Positions 16,500 through 24,893 of a stretch of 28,881 nt of DNA are shown in pieces. The stretch's first letter is position 1; each line of letters starts with the position of its first letter. Below the pieces are notes generated by a model. That model was given only the letters and a program-made list of their open reading frames with translations. It searched no databases and was not told the origin of the DNA. Location: assembly GCA_002413305.1 (NCBI GenBank), contig DHWS01000071.1:577-29457 (forward strand), written 5' to 3'. The DNA is from Actinobacteria bacterium UBA5176. GTDB taxonomy: Bacteria > Actinomycetota > UBA4738. A program made the translations under genes and the position numbers.

Positions 16500-16518
16500 C
16501 TGTAACCCCCGTGCAACC
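16500..16518 (+). promoter_or_regulatory. Response-regulator-type direct repeat, copy 3 (regulator-kinase operon)
   Basis: The plus strand reads CTGTAACCCCCGTGCAACC, half-sites 11 bp apart, 40 bp upstream of the response regulator start. It is back to back with copy 2 in the same 117-bp divergent promoter region. GTAGGA follows after six bases. Confidence 0.65.
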
Positions 16519-16558
16519 CGGTCCGTAGGAGCATCACGAAGATGTCGCGGAGCCGAGA

Positions 16559-17227
16559 ATGGACGGCGTGCGCGTGCTGGTGATCGAGGACGACCGGGAG
16601 CTGGCCGAGGCCATCGCCCTCGGGCTGCGGCGCGAGCGGATGGCGGTCGACCTCGCCTTCGACGGCCCCTCCGGGCTCGAGCACGGCCTGGTCAACGACT
16701 ACGACGTCATCGTCCTGGACCGCGACCTCCCCGGGCTGCACGGCGACGACGTGTGCGCGCAGCTCATTCAGGCCGGATCCCGGAGCCGGGTGCTGATGCT
16801 GACCGCAGCGGGGACGATCCAGGACCGGGTCGAAGGGCTGGGCCTGGGAGCGGACGACTACCTGCCCAAGCCGTTCGCCTTCGCCGAGCTGGTGGCACGG
16901 ATCGAAGCGCTGTTCCGCCGCTCGCAACCCGCCGTCCCGCCGGTCCTGGCCTACGACGAGCTCGAGCTGGACACCGCCCGCCGCCGGGCCTCCCGGGGCG
17001 GCCGCGCGCTGGACCTGGGGCCGAAGGAGTTCGGTGTCCTGGAGATGCTGCTGGCGGCCAAGGGGCGCGTCGTGTCGGCTGAGGAGCTGCTCGAGCGGGT
17101 GTGGGACGAGATGGCCGACCCCTTCACCACCGCGGTGAAGGTGGCCGTCAGCCGATTGCGGCGCAAGCTTGGCGACCCCCCGCTGATCGAAACGGTCGCC
17201 CAGGCCGGCTACCGGATCGGAGGTTGA
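16559..17227 (+). CDS. OmpR-family response regulator
   Basis: 222-residue two-component DNA-binding regulator. The receiver domain (3-117) has the acidic pocket D11/D12, the phosphoacceptor D54 (VLDRDLPG), T82 and K104 (YLPKPF). The C-terminal OmpR/PhoB winged helix (about 128-220) shows LDLGPKEFGVLEMLL and VAVSRLRRKLG, then the wing AGYRIGG. The ATG at 16559 follows GGAG at normal distance. The kinase gene starts five bases after its stop. Its own promoter carries the 11-bp-phased direct repeat also found upstream of two lipoprotein units, so it probably activates or represses itself and them. Confidence 0.95.
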   Translation: MDGVRVLVIEDDRELAEAIALGLRRERMAVDLAFDGPSGLEHGLVNDYDVIVLDRDLPGLHGDDVCAQLIQAGSRSRVLMLTAAGTIQDRVEGLGLGADDYLPKPFAFAELVARIEALFRRSQPAVPPVLAYDELELDTARRRASRGGRALDLGPKEFGVLEMLLAAKGRVVSAEELLERVWDEMADPFTTAVKVAVSRLRRKLGDPPLIETVAQAGYRIGG

Positions 17228-17232
17228 GCCCG

Positions 17233-18495
17233 ATGGCCCTGCGAGATCGCGTTCCAATATTTCGTTCCCGGATCCACCTGCCCCGGCGGACCGTCCGGCT
17301 GCGGCTGGCCCTGATCTACGGTGGCCTGTTCTTCGTGGCCGGGGTCGTGCTGCTCACGGTCACCTACGCCCTGGTCCACCATTCGACCGGCAACATCGGG
17401 GTGATCCGCCGGCAGGGCGGCTTCGTGGTCCAGATCAACGTCCCCGCCGGGCAAGCCCGGTTCCCGAAGCCGGGGCCCACGGCCGAGCAACATCACGTCA
17501 CAGCGAGCAAGCCGCCCTTCCCTCCCCCGCTCGAGGTGTTCGGGAAACTGTTCGATCAGCAGCGCGCGGTGGTCCTGCACCAGCTCCTCGTCGAGTCCGG
17601 GGTCGCGCTGGGCGTCCTCCTGCTCCTCTCCGTCTTCCTGGGCTGGCTCATGGCGGGCCGGGTGCTCCGGCCGCTTCGGACGATCACAGGTACCGTGCAG
17701 ACCATCTCGGCCAGCAACCTCCACGAGCGCCTGGGGCTATCCGGTCCCGAGGACGAGATCAAGGAGCTCGGGGACACGTTCGACCGGCTGCTCGGAAGGC
17801 TGGAGGCGTCGTTCGAGGCCCAGCGCCAGTTCGTGGCCAACGCGTCGCACGAGCTTCGAACCCCGCTGGCCCGCCAGCGGACCCTGGTGGAGGTCGCGCT
17901 CGGGGATCCCCAGCCGACCGTCGAGTCTCTGCAGGCCACGAACGAACGCACCCTGGCCGCCGGTGAGCAGCAGGAGCGGCTGATCGAGGCGCTCCTGACC
18001 CTGGCCCGGAGCGAGCGCGGGCCGGACCGGGACGAACCGTTCGATCTGGCGGCCTTGACCGAAGACGTCCTGGAATCCCGCCGTCCCGAAGCGGAGCGCC
18101 GCGGGCTGCGGGTCGGATCGACGCTGCAGCCCGCGGAGATCGTCGGGGACCCCGGCCTGGTGGAGCGCCTGGTGGCCAACCTCGTGGATAACGCGCTGGA
18201 GCACAACGTCGCCAGCGGGTCCGTGTGGGTCACCACCCGGGGCCGGGAGGGCAGGGCCGAACTGTCGGTCGCCAACACCGGCCCTGTGGTGGCGGCGGAG
18301 GACCTGGCCCGGCTGTCGAAGCCCTTCCAGCGGGCCACCCCGGACCGAACCGACCATGGGGAGGGCTTCGGGCTGGGCCTGTCGATCGTCCGAGCCATCG
18401 CCGCCGCGCACGACGCGGAGGTGGAGATCCGGGCTCGGCCGGACGGAGGCCTGGAGGTCGACGTGGCCTTCTCGCTCGTGCCCCGAGAGGGATAG
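17233..18495 (+). CDS. Membrane sensor histidine kinase
   Basis: 420 residues. Membrane helices at about 23-48 and 118-141 enclose an extracytoplasmic sensor loop of about 70 residues, rich in Pro and Lys, with a paired histidine (QHHVT). A HAMP linker (about 142-193) and the dimerisation/phosphoacceptor helix with H206 (NASHELRTPL) follow. The ATPase domain has N320 (NLVDNALEHN) and the GEGFGLGLSIV lid. The G1 box reads VANTG, with Asn where Asp is usual (DNG). It is coupled to the response regulator and is expected to phosphorylate its D54. The signal is unknown; the loop is too small for a PAS or Cache fold. Confidence 0.93.
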   Translation: MALRDRVPIFRSRIHLPRRTVRLRLALIYGGLFFVAGVVLLTVTYALVHHSTGNIGVIRRQGGFVVQINVPAGQARFPKPGPTAEQHHVTASKPPFPPPLEVFGKLFDQQRAVVLHQLLVESGVALGVLLLLSVFLGWLMAGRVLRPLRTITGTVQTISASNLHERLGLSGPEDEIKELGDTFDRLLGRLEASFEAQRQFVANASHELRTPLARQRTLVEVALGDPQPTVESLQATNERTLAAGEQQERLIEALLTLARSERGPDRDEPFDLAALTEDVLESRRPEAERRGLRVGSTLQPAEIVGDPGLVERLVANLVDNALEHNVASGSVWVTTRGREGRAELSVANTGPVVAAEDLARLSKPFQRATPDRTDHGEGFGLGLSIVRAIAAAHDAEVEIRARPDGGLEVDVAFSLVPREG

Positions 18496-18506
18496 GTCTT
18501 TCGGGG
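18481..18506. terminator. Bidirectional terminator-like hairpin between kinase and DinB genes
   Basis: CCCCGAGAG pairs with CTTTCGGGG (9 bp with one G-T) around an 8-nt loop that contains the kinase stop codon. It lies between convergent genes. No long T-run follows on either strand. Confidence 0.55.
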
Positions 18507-18518
18507 TGGAGGGGTTGC

Positions 18519-19017
18519 CTACACCTCGATGAGCTTGCCGCTGGCGAAGAAGTAGGTCCAGCCGTCCATCTCGGGAGGCTCAACCCCGAGCTGGGTCAGG
18601 ATCGTGGACACCTGGGAGCGGTGCTCGGTGCCGTGGTTGACGGCCTGGAGCAGGATCAGCGACGCCGGCATCCGCCACGTACCGGGTGGATCATCGCCGG
18701 TCACTTCGACCTCGTGGTCCCGGCCGGCCTGGGTCGCCGCCTCCTCGAGCTGCGCGTCGCCGTTGGCGAACCGCTCGGCCAGGGCCCTCGAAGACGGGGA
18801 ACGGCCCTTCCGGGAGCCGCTCGGGCCGTTCGGTGCCGAGGAAGCGCGCCGCGTATCCCTCCTGGGCGTTCGCGATATGGACCAGGGTGGCGCCGACGCT
18901 CCCGTAGGTTCCGGTGGCGGTGGCATCGAGCTGCTCCGGCGAGAGCCTCCGGCACGCCTCCACCAACCGCTGATTCATCATGGCGTTGTGCCGGAAGAAC
19001 TCCACGAGGAGATCCAT
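18519..19017 (-). CDS. DinB family protein, one frameshift
   Basis: About 165 residues of a DinB four-helix bundle. The N-terminal half (MDLLVEFFRHNAMMNQRLVE...GATLVHIANAQEGYAARFLG) and the C-terminal half (ERFANGDAQLEE...QAVNHGTEHRSQVSTILTQLG) are in different frames. Removing one G in GAGGGCCC near 18784 joins them as VFEALAERF. The expected metal histidines are in LVHIAN and NHGTEHR. DinB proteins are often metal-dependent thiol S-transferases or unknown enzymes. The ATG at 19017 is 25 bp after the permease stop, and TAAGAT stands seven bases upstream, so it could be read from the exporter operon or from its own leaderless promoter. Confidence 0.8.
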
Positions 19018-19042
19018 GCCCGGCATCTTAGCCAGGGTTGAG

Positions 19043-21364
19043 CTATTCGAAACGGGCGTTGTCGGGTTGGGTGATGCGGCCAAGCAGAGGCATGGTCGCC
19101 ATGATCACACCCAAGGAGAGGACGAAACCGGTTCCCATGGTCAGGTAGTAGACGGGGCCTGGATATGCCACGTGCGCGGTTGGCGGCACCAGGGCCTTGA
19201 CCACCGGCAGAGCGATGGCAGCGCCCGTGACCGCCGCGACCAACGACGCCACCAACAGGGGAAGTACCGACTCCAGCAGAACGACCGTCCGCAGAACAGC
19301 GGTCGGAGTGCCGCTCACCCGCAGCAACGTGAACGGACGTTTGCGCTCCACAAGACTGCCGCCGACCGTGACCGCAAGGCTGCAACCTGCGACCAGCAGT
19401 GTCAGCCCGAGTGCCACGAGAACGACTCGCTCCAGGTTGTTGACATCGTTGTTCCTGGTCTGGGCGACCTCGCCGAACGTCTCCGGTTCGGCGTCTCCCA
19501 TCTGCCATGCCTCCAGGGGGATCGTTTCACCGGGGGCCGTCTTACCTCCCGTCGGGAGCGTCGCGTCCAATCCGGCCAGGAAGGTTCGGACCTTCTCGAG
19601 CGTGTGCGCGTCTTCGGTCTTCACCAACAGCGCGCTGGTGGACAGACCGGCCATCGCGACCGAGGTCGCGGGGCTCCTTCGATCGACGAGGGGCAGGTTC
19701 TTGTAGATCTGCAGCGGATTGTCGCTGAAGAGCGCCTGCCCATCCACCATCACGGCCTTGGCGCCGGGCGCACACCTCCCGAGGACACGCAACTGCTCGA
19801 GGCTCGCACAGCCGATGACGCTGTCGAATGGGGATCCGCCTCCCCCAGGATTCAGCTTGATGCCGCCGTTGCCGCTGTGTCCCGAAGATGGTGGCGGCGG
19901 TTGAGCGGAGCCGAAGCTTGGATTGGCGTAGATCGGGATCACGGTGACGCCGGGGTAGGCCTGCAGCTGATGGATGAGCTTGGCGCCGGTCTGCGGGGGA
20001 AGCCCCGCGGACGGCACCCGGAGCACGTTCGTCAGCGAGGCGCCGCCCGTCGGGCTCTGCGCCCTGTTCACCGCGGGAGCCAGGACGGCGATCCCGGTGC
20101 CCACGAAGACCGCAAGCACCAGACCGCTCACCGATCTGAACGATGCCTTCGGATTGTCCGCCAAGCGCCGCGAAGCAAGGAGTGACGACGCTCCCCGCGA
20201 GATCTTCGCCACGGCCCGTGAGGCCTGCATGGTGAGCCAGGACCCGCCCACGATCAACCCGACCATGATCAGCAGGAGGCCGAGGTACATCGGCCCGAGG
20301 GGAGTCCGCTGGGGATCTCGCTGGTTCCGCAGGATCGGGTAGACGAACAACGGGATCCCGACCAGGAGCGGGATCAGTCGCCAGGGTCCGGGAGCTGGGG
20401 GCGTGACCTTCCGGCTGACGCCAAGCGGGGAGATCTGCACCCGCCGGAGCGACGCAAGCGAAGCCACGGCCGACCCGATGGGAACGACGACGAGCATGCT
20501 CACGTAGCCCCAGATCGTCGGAGTCACGTAGGTGGGGAAGAATCGAGCGCCCGAAAGGGCCACGTTCGCCAGGGCCGGCCGAACGAGCAGGAACACTCCG
20601 ATGCCGAGCAGCGTGCCGAACAAGGCTCCCACCACAGCGTCGACCGAGGCGATGACACTGATCTGAGAGGGGGTGCCCCCCACCAGGCGGATCGCTGCAT
20701 AGCGTTCCTCGCGGCGGGCGGCGGAGAGCCGCGTGGCCGTGCTGATCAGGATGAGCAGCGGGAACAGGATGGCGATGGCACCGATGCCGAACGCCAGCCG
20801 ATACAGGTTCGTCGTCCCCTGGGACTGGGGAGCAGTTGCGATCTTGTTGATGCGGATCGTGTTCGGCAGAGCTGCGAGCTTGGCAGGCGTGTACCCCACG
20901 ATCGCTACGAGCTCCCGTGGGCCGGTCAACGCCTCCTGCCCGATGAGACCGACCTGCGAACCTGGGAAACGAGCGCCTAGTTCATCACGCGGCACCGTGG
21001 GCAGCAGTGCGGCCAGTGCCGGCGAGGCATAGAACTCTCCGCTCTTGGGCAGCCTAGGAATGCCGGGTACCAGCGGGGCGTTCGAGCCGAGGGCCGCCAC
21101 GTCGAGCTGCTCGATGAACCGGCCCTGGTAGATGTTCTCGCTGAAGTTCCACAGCTCCAGGTTCGAGGTGGATCCAGGATTCCCGTGTACCGCGGCGGTG
21201 GATTCCCAGGATGGCCTCCGGCTCGTCACCTGAAAGGCGTGGAAATCGGCGAAGACGCCGAGCAGCACCGTCACCCCGATGGCGACCGCAACGGTTGTGA
21301 TGATGAGTCGAACGAGCGCTTCTCTGCCGCTTCGAAGTGTTAACCGCAGGCCGAGCCCCGTCAT
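19043..21364 (-). CDS. FtsX-type ABC transporter permease, long form
   Basis: 773 residues with two FtsX-like halves and about ten membrane helices. The N-terminal helix (about 20-40) is followed by an extracytoplasmic domain (about 45-185) and three helices at about 190-345 containing RLSAARREERYAAIRLVGGTPSQ. Two central helices (about 330-375) and another (about 408-430) lead to a second extracytoplasmic domain (about 435-640) with a Gly/Pro-rich stretch and two cysteines, and three final helices with GGSLVERKRPFTLLRVSGTP. This layout is typical of BceB-like or peptide/lipoprotein exporters in actinobacteria. The ATG overlaps the ATPase stop (ATGA). The substrate is unknown. Confidence 0.9.
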   Translation of the reverse strand: MTGLGLRLTLRSGREALVRLIITTVAVAIGVTVLLGVFADFHAFQVTSRRPSWESTAAVHGNPGSTSNLELWNFSENIYQGRFIEQLDVAALGSNAPLVPGIPRLPKSGEFYASPALAALLPTVPRDELGARFPGSQVGLIGQEALTGPRELVAIVGYTPAKLAALPNTIRINKIATAPQSQGTTNLYRLAFGIGAIAILFPLLILISTATRLSAARREERYAAIRLVGGTPSQISVIASVDAVVGALFGTLLGIGVFLLVRPALANVALSGARFFPTYVTPTIWGYVSMLVVVPIGSAVASLASLRRVQISPLGVSRKVTPPAPGPWRLIPLLVGIPLFVYPILRNQRDPQRTPLGPMYLGLLLIMVGLIVGGSWLTMQASRAVAKISRGASSLLASRRLADNPKASFRSVSGLVLAVFVGTGIAVLAPAVNRAQSPTGGASLTNVLRVPSAGLPPQTGAKLIHQLQAYPGVTVIPIYANPSFGSAQPPPPSSGHSGNGGIKLNPGGGGSPFDSVIGCASLEQLRVLGRCAPGAKAVMVDGQALFSDNPLQIYKNLPLVDRRSPATSVAMAGLSTSALLVKTEDAHTLEKVRTFLAGLDATLPTGGKTAPGETIPLEAWQMGDAEPETFGEVAQTRNNDVNNLERVVLVALGLTLLVAGCSLAVTVGGSLVERKRPFTLLRVSGTPTAVLRTVVLLESVLPLLVASLVAAVTGAAIALPVVKALVPPTAHVAYPGPVYYLTMGTGFVLSLGVIMATMPLLGRITQPDNARFE

Positions 21365-22086
21365 CGCTGGACGGCCTCTGTCTTGGCGTGGGTCGTGACC
21401 CTGCCGTCTCGCACCATGATCTCGCGATCGGCGTAGGCGGCGACGCGGGCGTCGTGGGTGACCAGAACCACGGTCGTGCCCTCCTCGTGGGCGAGGTCGA
21501 CCAACAGGTCCATGACGCGCTCGCCCATCAGCGAATCGAGCGAACCTGTCGGCTCATCGGCGAAAAGGACCCTCGGTTGCACGACGAGCGCTCTCGCCAG
21601 AGCGACCCGTTGGGCTTCCCCGCCCGACAGCTCTCCTGTCCGGTGGGTTCCCAGATCATCCAGCTCCAATCGCTCGAGCCACGACGCCGCCTTCCGATAC
21701 GCCTCCTTACGACTGACCCTGTTGAGCAAGAGGGGCAAGGCGATGTTGTCGGATGCGCTGAGTTCGGGCACCAACTGCCCGAACTGGAAGATGAAGCCGA
21801 AGGCCGTTCGCCGGAGCTTCGTGCGATTCGTCTCGTCCAGCGTGTCAAGCCGCTGGCCCTCGAACCAGACTTCACCACGATCCGGTCTGAAGATGCCAGC
21901 CAGGCAGTGGAGCAGCGTCGACTTGCCGGAGCCGCTGGGGCCCATGATGGCCAGGATCTCGCCGGCGGACACCGACGCGCTGGCACCTCGAAGGGCGGGT
22001 GTCTCGCCGAACGACTTGAAGATGTCGCGCCCCTCGATGACACAGGCACGAGCTGCGGGGGCGGCAGGAAGGCCGGCGGTGTTCAT
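21361..22086 (-). CDS. ABC transporter ATPase of the PadR-linked exporter
   Basis: 241 residues. It has Walker A (GPSGSGKST), the Q-loop (FIFQFGQLVPEL), the signature LSGGEAQR, Walker B (RVLFADEPTGSLDS) and the switch histidine (LVTHD). It belongs to the MacB/LolD/BceA branch. I start at ATG 22086 because it overlaps the PadR stop (ATGA), although the frame is open to 22140. PadR, ATPase and permease are all joined by 4-base overlaps. It is distinct from the ATPase at 11163-11879. Confidence 0.94.
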   Translation of the reverse strand: MNTAGLPAAPAARACVIEGRDIFKSFGETPALRGASASVSAGEILAIMGPSGSGKSTLLHCLAGIFRPDRGEVWFEGQRLDTLDETNRTKLRRTAFGFIFQFGQLVPELSASDNIALPLLLNRVSRKEAYRKAASWLERLELDDLGTHRTGELSGGEAQRVALARALVVQPRVLFADEPTGSLDSLMGERVMDLLVDLAHEEGTTVVLVTHDARVAAYADREIMVRDGRVTTHAKTEAVQR

Positions 22087-22607
22087 CGCTGCACCATCTC
22101 CTTCAGGGCTTGGAGCCGAACCTCGGTGACGTCGATCCACCGAAGGTCGGCTTCCAGGTGGAAGAGGCCATGGTCGGCGAGCAGCGCGTCCATCGTGCTT
22201 CCCGTGCGTTTCAGCTCGGTCAACTCCCGCATCCTCTGCAGGTGGGCGGAGCGCTGGATGTCGAGATAGGCCATCGCGGAGCGGCCCAACATCAGCGAGA
22301 GCACGACCTTGGCGAAGAGCACCGTCTGGAGGTGGGGCTCCGGCTCGATCGGGTCGGTGAGCCAGGCCTCGACGTCACTCTTCCCAAGGTCGGTGATGGC
22401 ATAGCGCTTGCGATCGGGGCCCGCGCCCGGCTCGATCTCGCCGGCCAGCACCTTCCCGTCCCGGGCCAGCCGTGCCAGGGTGGCGTAGACCTGGCCGAAC
22501 GGGAGAGACCTGCCGCGGCCGATGTAGGTGTCGTAGTCGCGTTTCAGTTCGTAGCCGTGGCTGGGTTCACGTTCGAGCAGACCCAGCAAGGTGACCGGAA
22601 CACTCAT
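22083..22607 (-). CDS. PadR family regulator of the adjacent exporter
   Basis: 174 residues. The N-terminal winged helix (LLGLLEREPSHGYELKRDYD, FGQVYATLARLARDGKV, DRKRYAITDLGKSDVEAWL) is followed by a long C-terminal helical dimerisation domain, making it the longer PadR subfamily (Vir_act_alpha_C type). It probably represses its own operon until a ligand, often an antimicrobial or phenolic compound, is present; the ligand here is unknown. The start codon is seven bases from a near-consensus promoter, suggesting a leaderless mRNA. Confidence 0.94.
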   Translation of the reverse strand: MSVPVTLLGLLEREPSHGYELKRDYDTYIGRGRSLPFGQVYATLARLARDGKVLAGEIEPGAGPDRKRYAITDLGKSDVEAWLTDPIEPEPHLQTVLFAKVVLSLMLGRSAMAYLDIQRSAHLQRMRELTELKRTGSTMDALLADHGLFHLEADLRWIDVTEVRLQALKEMVQR

Positions 22608-22614
22608 GGCCGGC

Positions 22615-22644
22615 AGAATACGCTGAGAGTATACGCTGAGTCAA
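22615..22644 (-). promoter_or_regulatory. PadR-exporter promoter with tandem operator-like repeat
   Basis: Minus strand: TTGACT (22639-22644), 18 bp, TATTCT (22615-22620), then seven bases to the ATG at 22607. A 10-bp direct repeat ATACGCTGAG (plus strand, 22618-22627 and 22631-22640; period 13) fills the promoter and overlaps both boxes. It is a good candidate PadR operator. Confidence 0.65.
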
Positions 22645-22733
22645 CACGGCATCCGCACGTCTGGTCAAGTGCCTGTCGAAAGGAGCTCAACGGAAAGGTA
22701 CTGTGGGCCTGGCGAGTTAAGAAGGTTCGGGCA

Positions 22734-22985
22734 ATGCTCCATCACATCTCGATCCACCGCCCGAAACCGAGGCCGAGGATTCGCGGACGCGCGGGCCCAA
22801 CCGGGGCTGATGGAATCCACACGCTGCGCGACGCCAGGTCAGGAGCGCTCGTGGGTCTGTCGGTGTGGGAGTCCGCCGAAGCGCTGGACGCCCTTCGTCC
22901 GGCGCTTGCCGCCCCGATCGTCGGCGACGATTTCGACGCGTGGGAATCCGAACCCGTCCAGATGTATCTCCTGGAGGAAGCGTGA
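22734..22985 (+). CDS. Small ABM-like (antibiotic biosynthesis monooxygenase-type) protein, disrupted
   Basis: The ends of an 83-residue frame resemble small dimeric alpha/beta-barrel proteins: MLHHISIHRPKP at the start and IHTLRDARSGALVGLSVWES near the end. The expected middle (FADARAQPGLME) is in another frame, between about 22780 and 22823. A missing A near 22822 would read QPGLMEIHTLRD. About ten residues also seem to be lost. AAGAAGG precedes the ATG. The gene may be a decayed copy or suffer from indel errors. Its function, a possible small-molecule oxygenase or stress protein, is not established. Its 3' half overlaps the end of the convergent membrane-protein frame. Confidence 0.5.
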   Translation: MLHHISIHRPKPRPRIRGRAGPTGADGIHTLRDARSGALVGLSVWESAEALDALRPALAAPIVGDDFDAWESEPVQMYLLEEA

Positions 22986-23437
22986 ACCTCCGCCCATCGG
23001 CCGCTCGGAACGGACGGTGCGACTGGTGAACGCTAGGGTCAGCATGGCGAGGGCAAGCAGACCGAAGACGACCTCCAACGCTTGTGGCCCGATCCACGCC
23101 CACTCGACGATCTCGAAGCCGAGGAGCCCGAGGGCGTAAAGGACGATCAGTTTCCTCTTCCGCGGCCCCGGGCCGAGAGCCAGGCGAACACTCCGACCCC
23201 GCCACCGCCGACCAGCGTGGCCAGGAGGATCCCAGGGAGCCGCCAATCGCGGAATGGGGTTCCCGAGAGCGCCGACAGCTTCGCCTGGAGGAGTGACCCG
23301 TTCGGCTGGATGGTGAGCAGCGCTCCGCCTACCATGGCCGCCACGCCGGTGAACAGCAGGATGCCGAGAAGGATCCGCTCCCGCCGGTCCCGTCCAGACC
23401 CAGGTCCCCTCTGCCCTCCGTTGCCCACGATCCTCAT
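22839..23437 (-). CDS. Four-helix membrane protein, frameshifted, function unknown
   Basis: Frame 1 starts at ATG 23437 (MRIVGNGG) and encodes helix 1 (ILLGILLFTGVAAMVGGALL) and helix 2 (LPGILLATLVGGGGVGVFAW), with GTPFRDW between. After an indel at about 23165-23175 a second frame continues with helix 3 (LIVLYALGLLGFEIVEWAW) and helix 4 (VVFGLLALAMLTLAF). Together they match the layout of a common four-helix actinobacterial membrane protein of unknown role. The second frame stays open to 22839 beneath the ABM-like gene, so the true end is uncertain and probably near 23000. A TTG at 23494 is an alternative start. Confidence 0.6.
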
Positions 23438-23632
23438 CTCCCCCGGCAGGACTTGAGACCCGCCACCGCTCTTCTCCTTCGAATCCGATGACAAGCGTCG
23501 CGGAGGCGGGCGTCGTTCGACGCGCCCTCCTGACCCGCGCTACGTGGGCCAAGAGTCCCTGATCTGCCGGGGGAGCGTAGCGGTCGTTCGCGATAGGGTC
23601 TCCTCGCCCTTCGATTGAGGAGTCCGAACCCG

Positions 23633-24886
23633 ATGCAGGCGATACGGATCCTGGCGAGTGTGGCCGGTGGGCTGCTCCTCGTCGGGGCGTCGATCAGCGT
23701 CCTGAAGACGCTGGTCATGCCCGGCGGAAGGATCGGGCGGCTGTACCGCGTGGTCGGCCGCGCGGTGGACCTCGTGTTCCGGATGGCCGTCCACCCTGTA
23801 TCCGGCTACGAGCGCCGGGACCGTGTGCTGGCGTTCCAGGCCCCGGTCGTCCTCGCCGTCCTGCTGATCTCCTGGCTGGTGGCATTCCTCTTCGGCTTCG
23901 GCATGCTGCTCTGGCCCTCGGTCGGCGACTTCGCCGCCGCGCTGCGGGAGTCCGGTTCCTCGCTGCTCACGCTGGGTTTCGCCTCGACGAACCGCGGCGG
24001 CCCGACGGCGGTCGACTTCCTTGCCGGCGCGGCCGGGCTGATCGTGGTGGCGCTGCAGATCGCCTACCTCCCCACGCTGTACGGCGCGTTCAATCGCCGC
24101 GAGACCGAGGTCACGCTGATGGCGGTGCGGGGTGGACTGCCGGCCTGGGGACCGGAACTCCTGGCCCGCAGCCGCTTCACGATCACCACGGAGGACCTCC
24201 CGAGCTTCTATCGGCAATGGGAGCGCTGGGCAGCCGATGTCGCGGAGAGCCATTCGAGCTATCCGATCCTCCTCCGGTTCCGGTCCACGCATCCCTACGC
24301 TTCGTGGTTGATCGCGCTGCTCGCCGTGATGGACTCCGCCGCGCTGTTCTCCGCAGTGGCCCCCGACGAGCTGCCGCTCCAGGGGCGGCTGGCCCTGGCC
24401 ATGGGGTCCCGCTGTCTCCGACAGCTCGCCGGCACGCTCGGGTGGTCCTACGACGACGACCCGCGGCCCGACGCGGGCATCGCCCTCAGCCGTGAAGAGT
24501 TCGACCAGGGCATCGCACGCCTGCAGACCGTGGGCTTCCACATGCAGCGCACGCCGGACGAAGCCTGGCCACACTTCCAGGGATGGCGCGTGAACTACGA
24601 ATCGATCGCCTATCGACTGGCGTACACCCTCGACGTGGTGCCGGCGGCGTGGACCGGGCCACGTCGTTCGGGTGAACCGCCCGCCGCTCCGAAGCTGGTC
24701 ATCAACCGCACACCCGAGCATCCCGAGGGGGCGCCCGTGCCCACCCGCGGCACGGCCGCCGCCCCGACGAAGCACTACCCGAAGGGACAGGAGGTCTCTA
24801 CCCTGACGCTCGGGGAGGATGGGTCCGACCTCGACCCGGCCGATGAGACGCCGGGACCGGCGGTCACGCCTCCCGGCACGAGCTGA
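23633..24886 (+). CDS. Channel-like membrane protein, conserved, function unknown
   Basis: 417 residues. Hydrophobic helices lie at about 3-25, 67-93 and 128-150. Between the second and third is a pore-like re-entrant stretch (SGSSLLTLGFAST), so residues 60-150 look like a two-helix ion-channel pore. A cytosolic region of about 200 residues follows (YRQWERWAADVAESHSSYPILL), then a Pro/Ala-rich tail. I have seen such proteins annotated as potassium-channel-like, but the selectivity motif TVGYG is not present, so ion transport is only inferred. ATG 23633 is chosen because GAGGAG lies about 11 bp upstream; a TTG at 23615 overlaps that site. The stop is seven bases before the next gene's likely start. 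Confidence 0.8.
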   Translation: MQAIRILASVAGGLLLVGASISVLKTLVMPGGRIGRLYRVVGRAVDLVFRMAVHPVSGYERRDRVLAFQAPVVLAVLLISWLVAFLFGFGMLLWPSVGDFAAALRESGSSLLTLGFASTNRGGPTAVDFLAGAAGLIVVALQIAYLPTLYGAFNRRETEVTLMAVRGGLPAWGPELLARSRFTITTEDLPSFYRQWERWAADVAESHSSYPILLRFRSTHPYASWLIALLAVMDSAALFSAVAPDELPLQGRLALAMGSRCLRQLAGTLGWSYDDDPRPDAGIALSREEFDQGIARLQTVGFHMQRTPDEAWPHFQGWRVNYESIAYRLAYTLDVVPAAWTGPRRSGEPPAAPKLVINRTPEHPEGAPVPTRGTAAAPTKHYPKGQEVSTLTLGEDGSDLDPADETPGPAVTPPGTS

Positions 24887-24893
24887 GCGCCCG

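Noticed and set aside
22839..23552. A 237-codon minus-strand protein
   Set aside because: Its first half is Arg/Pro-rich shadow sequence; only the part after about 23170 has real membrane helices, belonging to the frameshifted four-helix protein.
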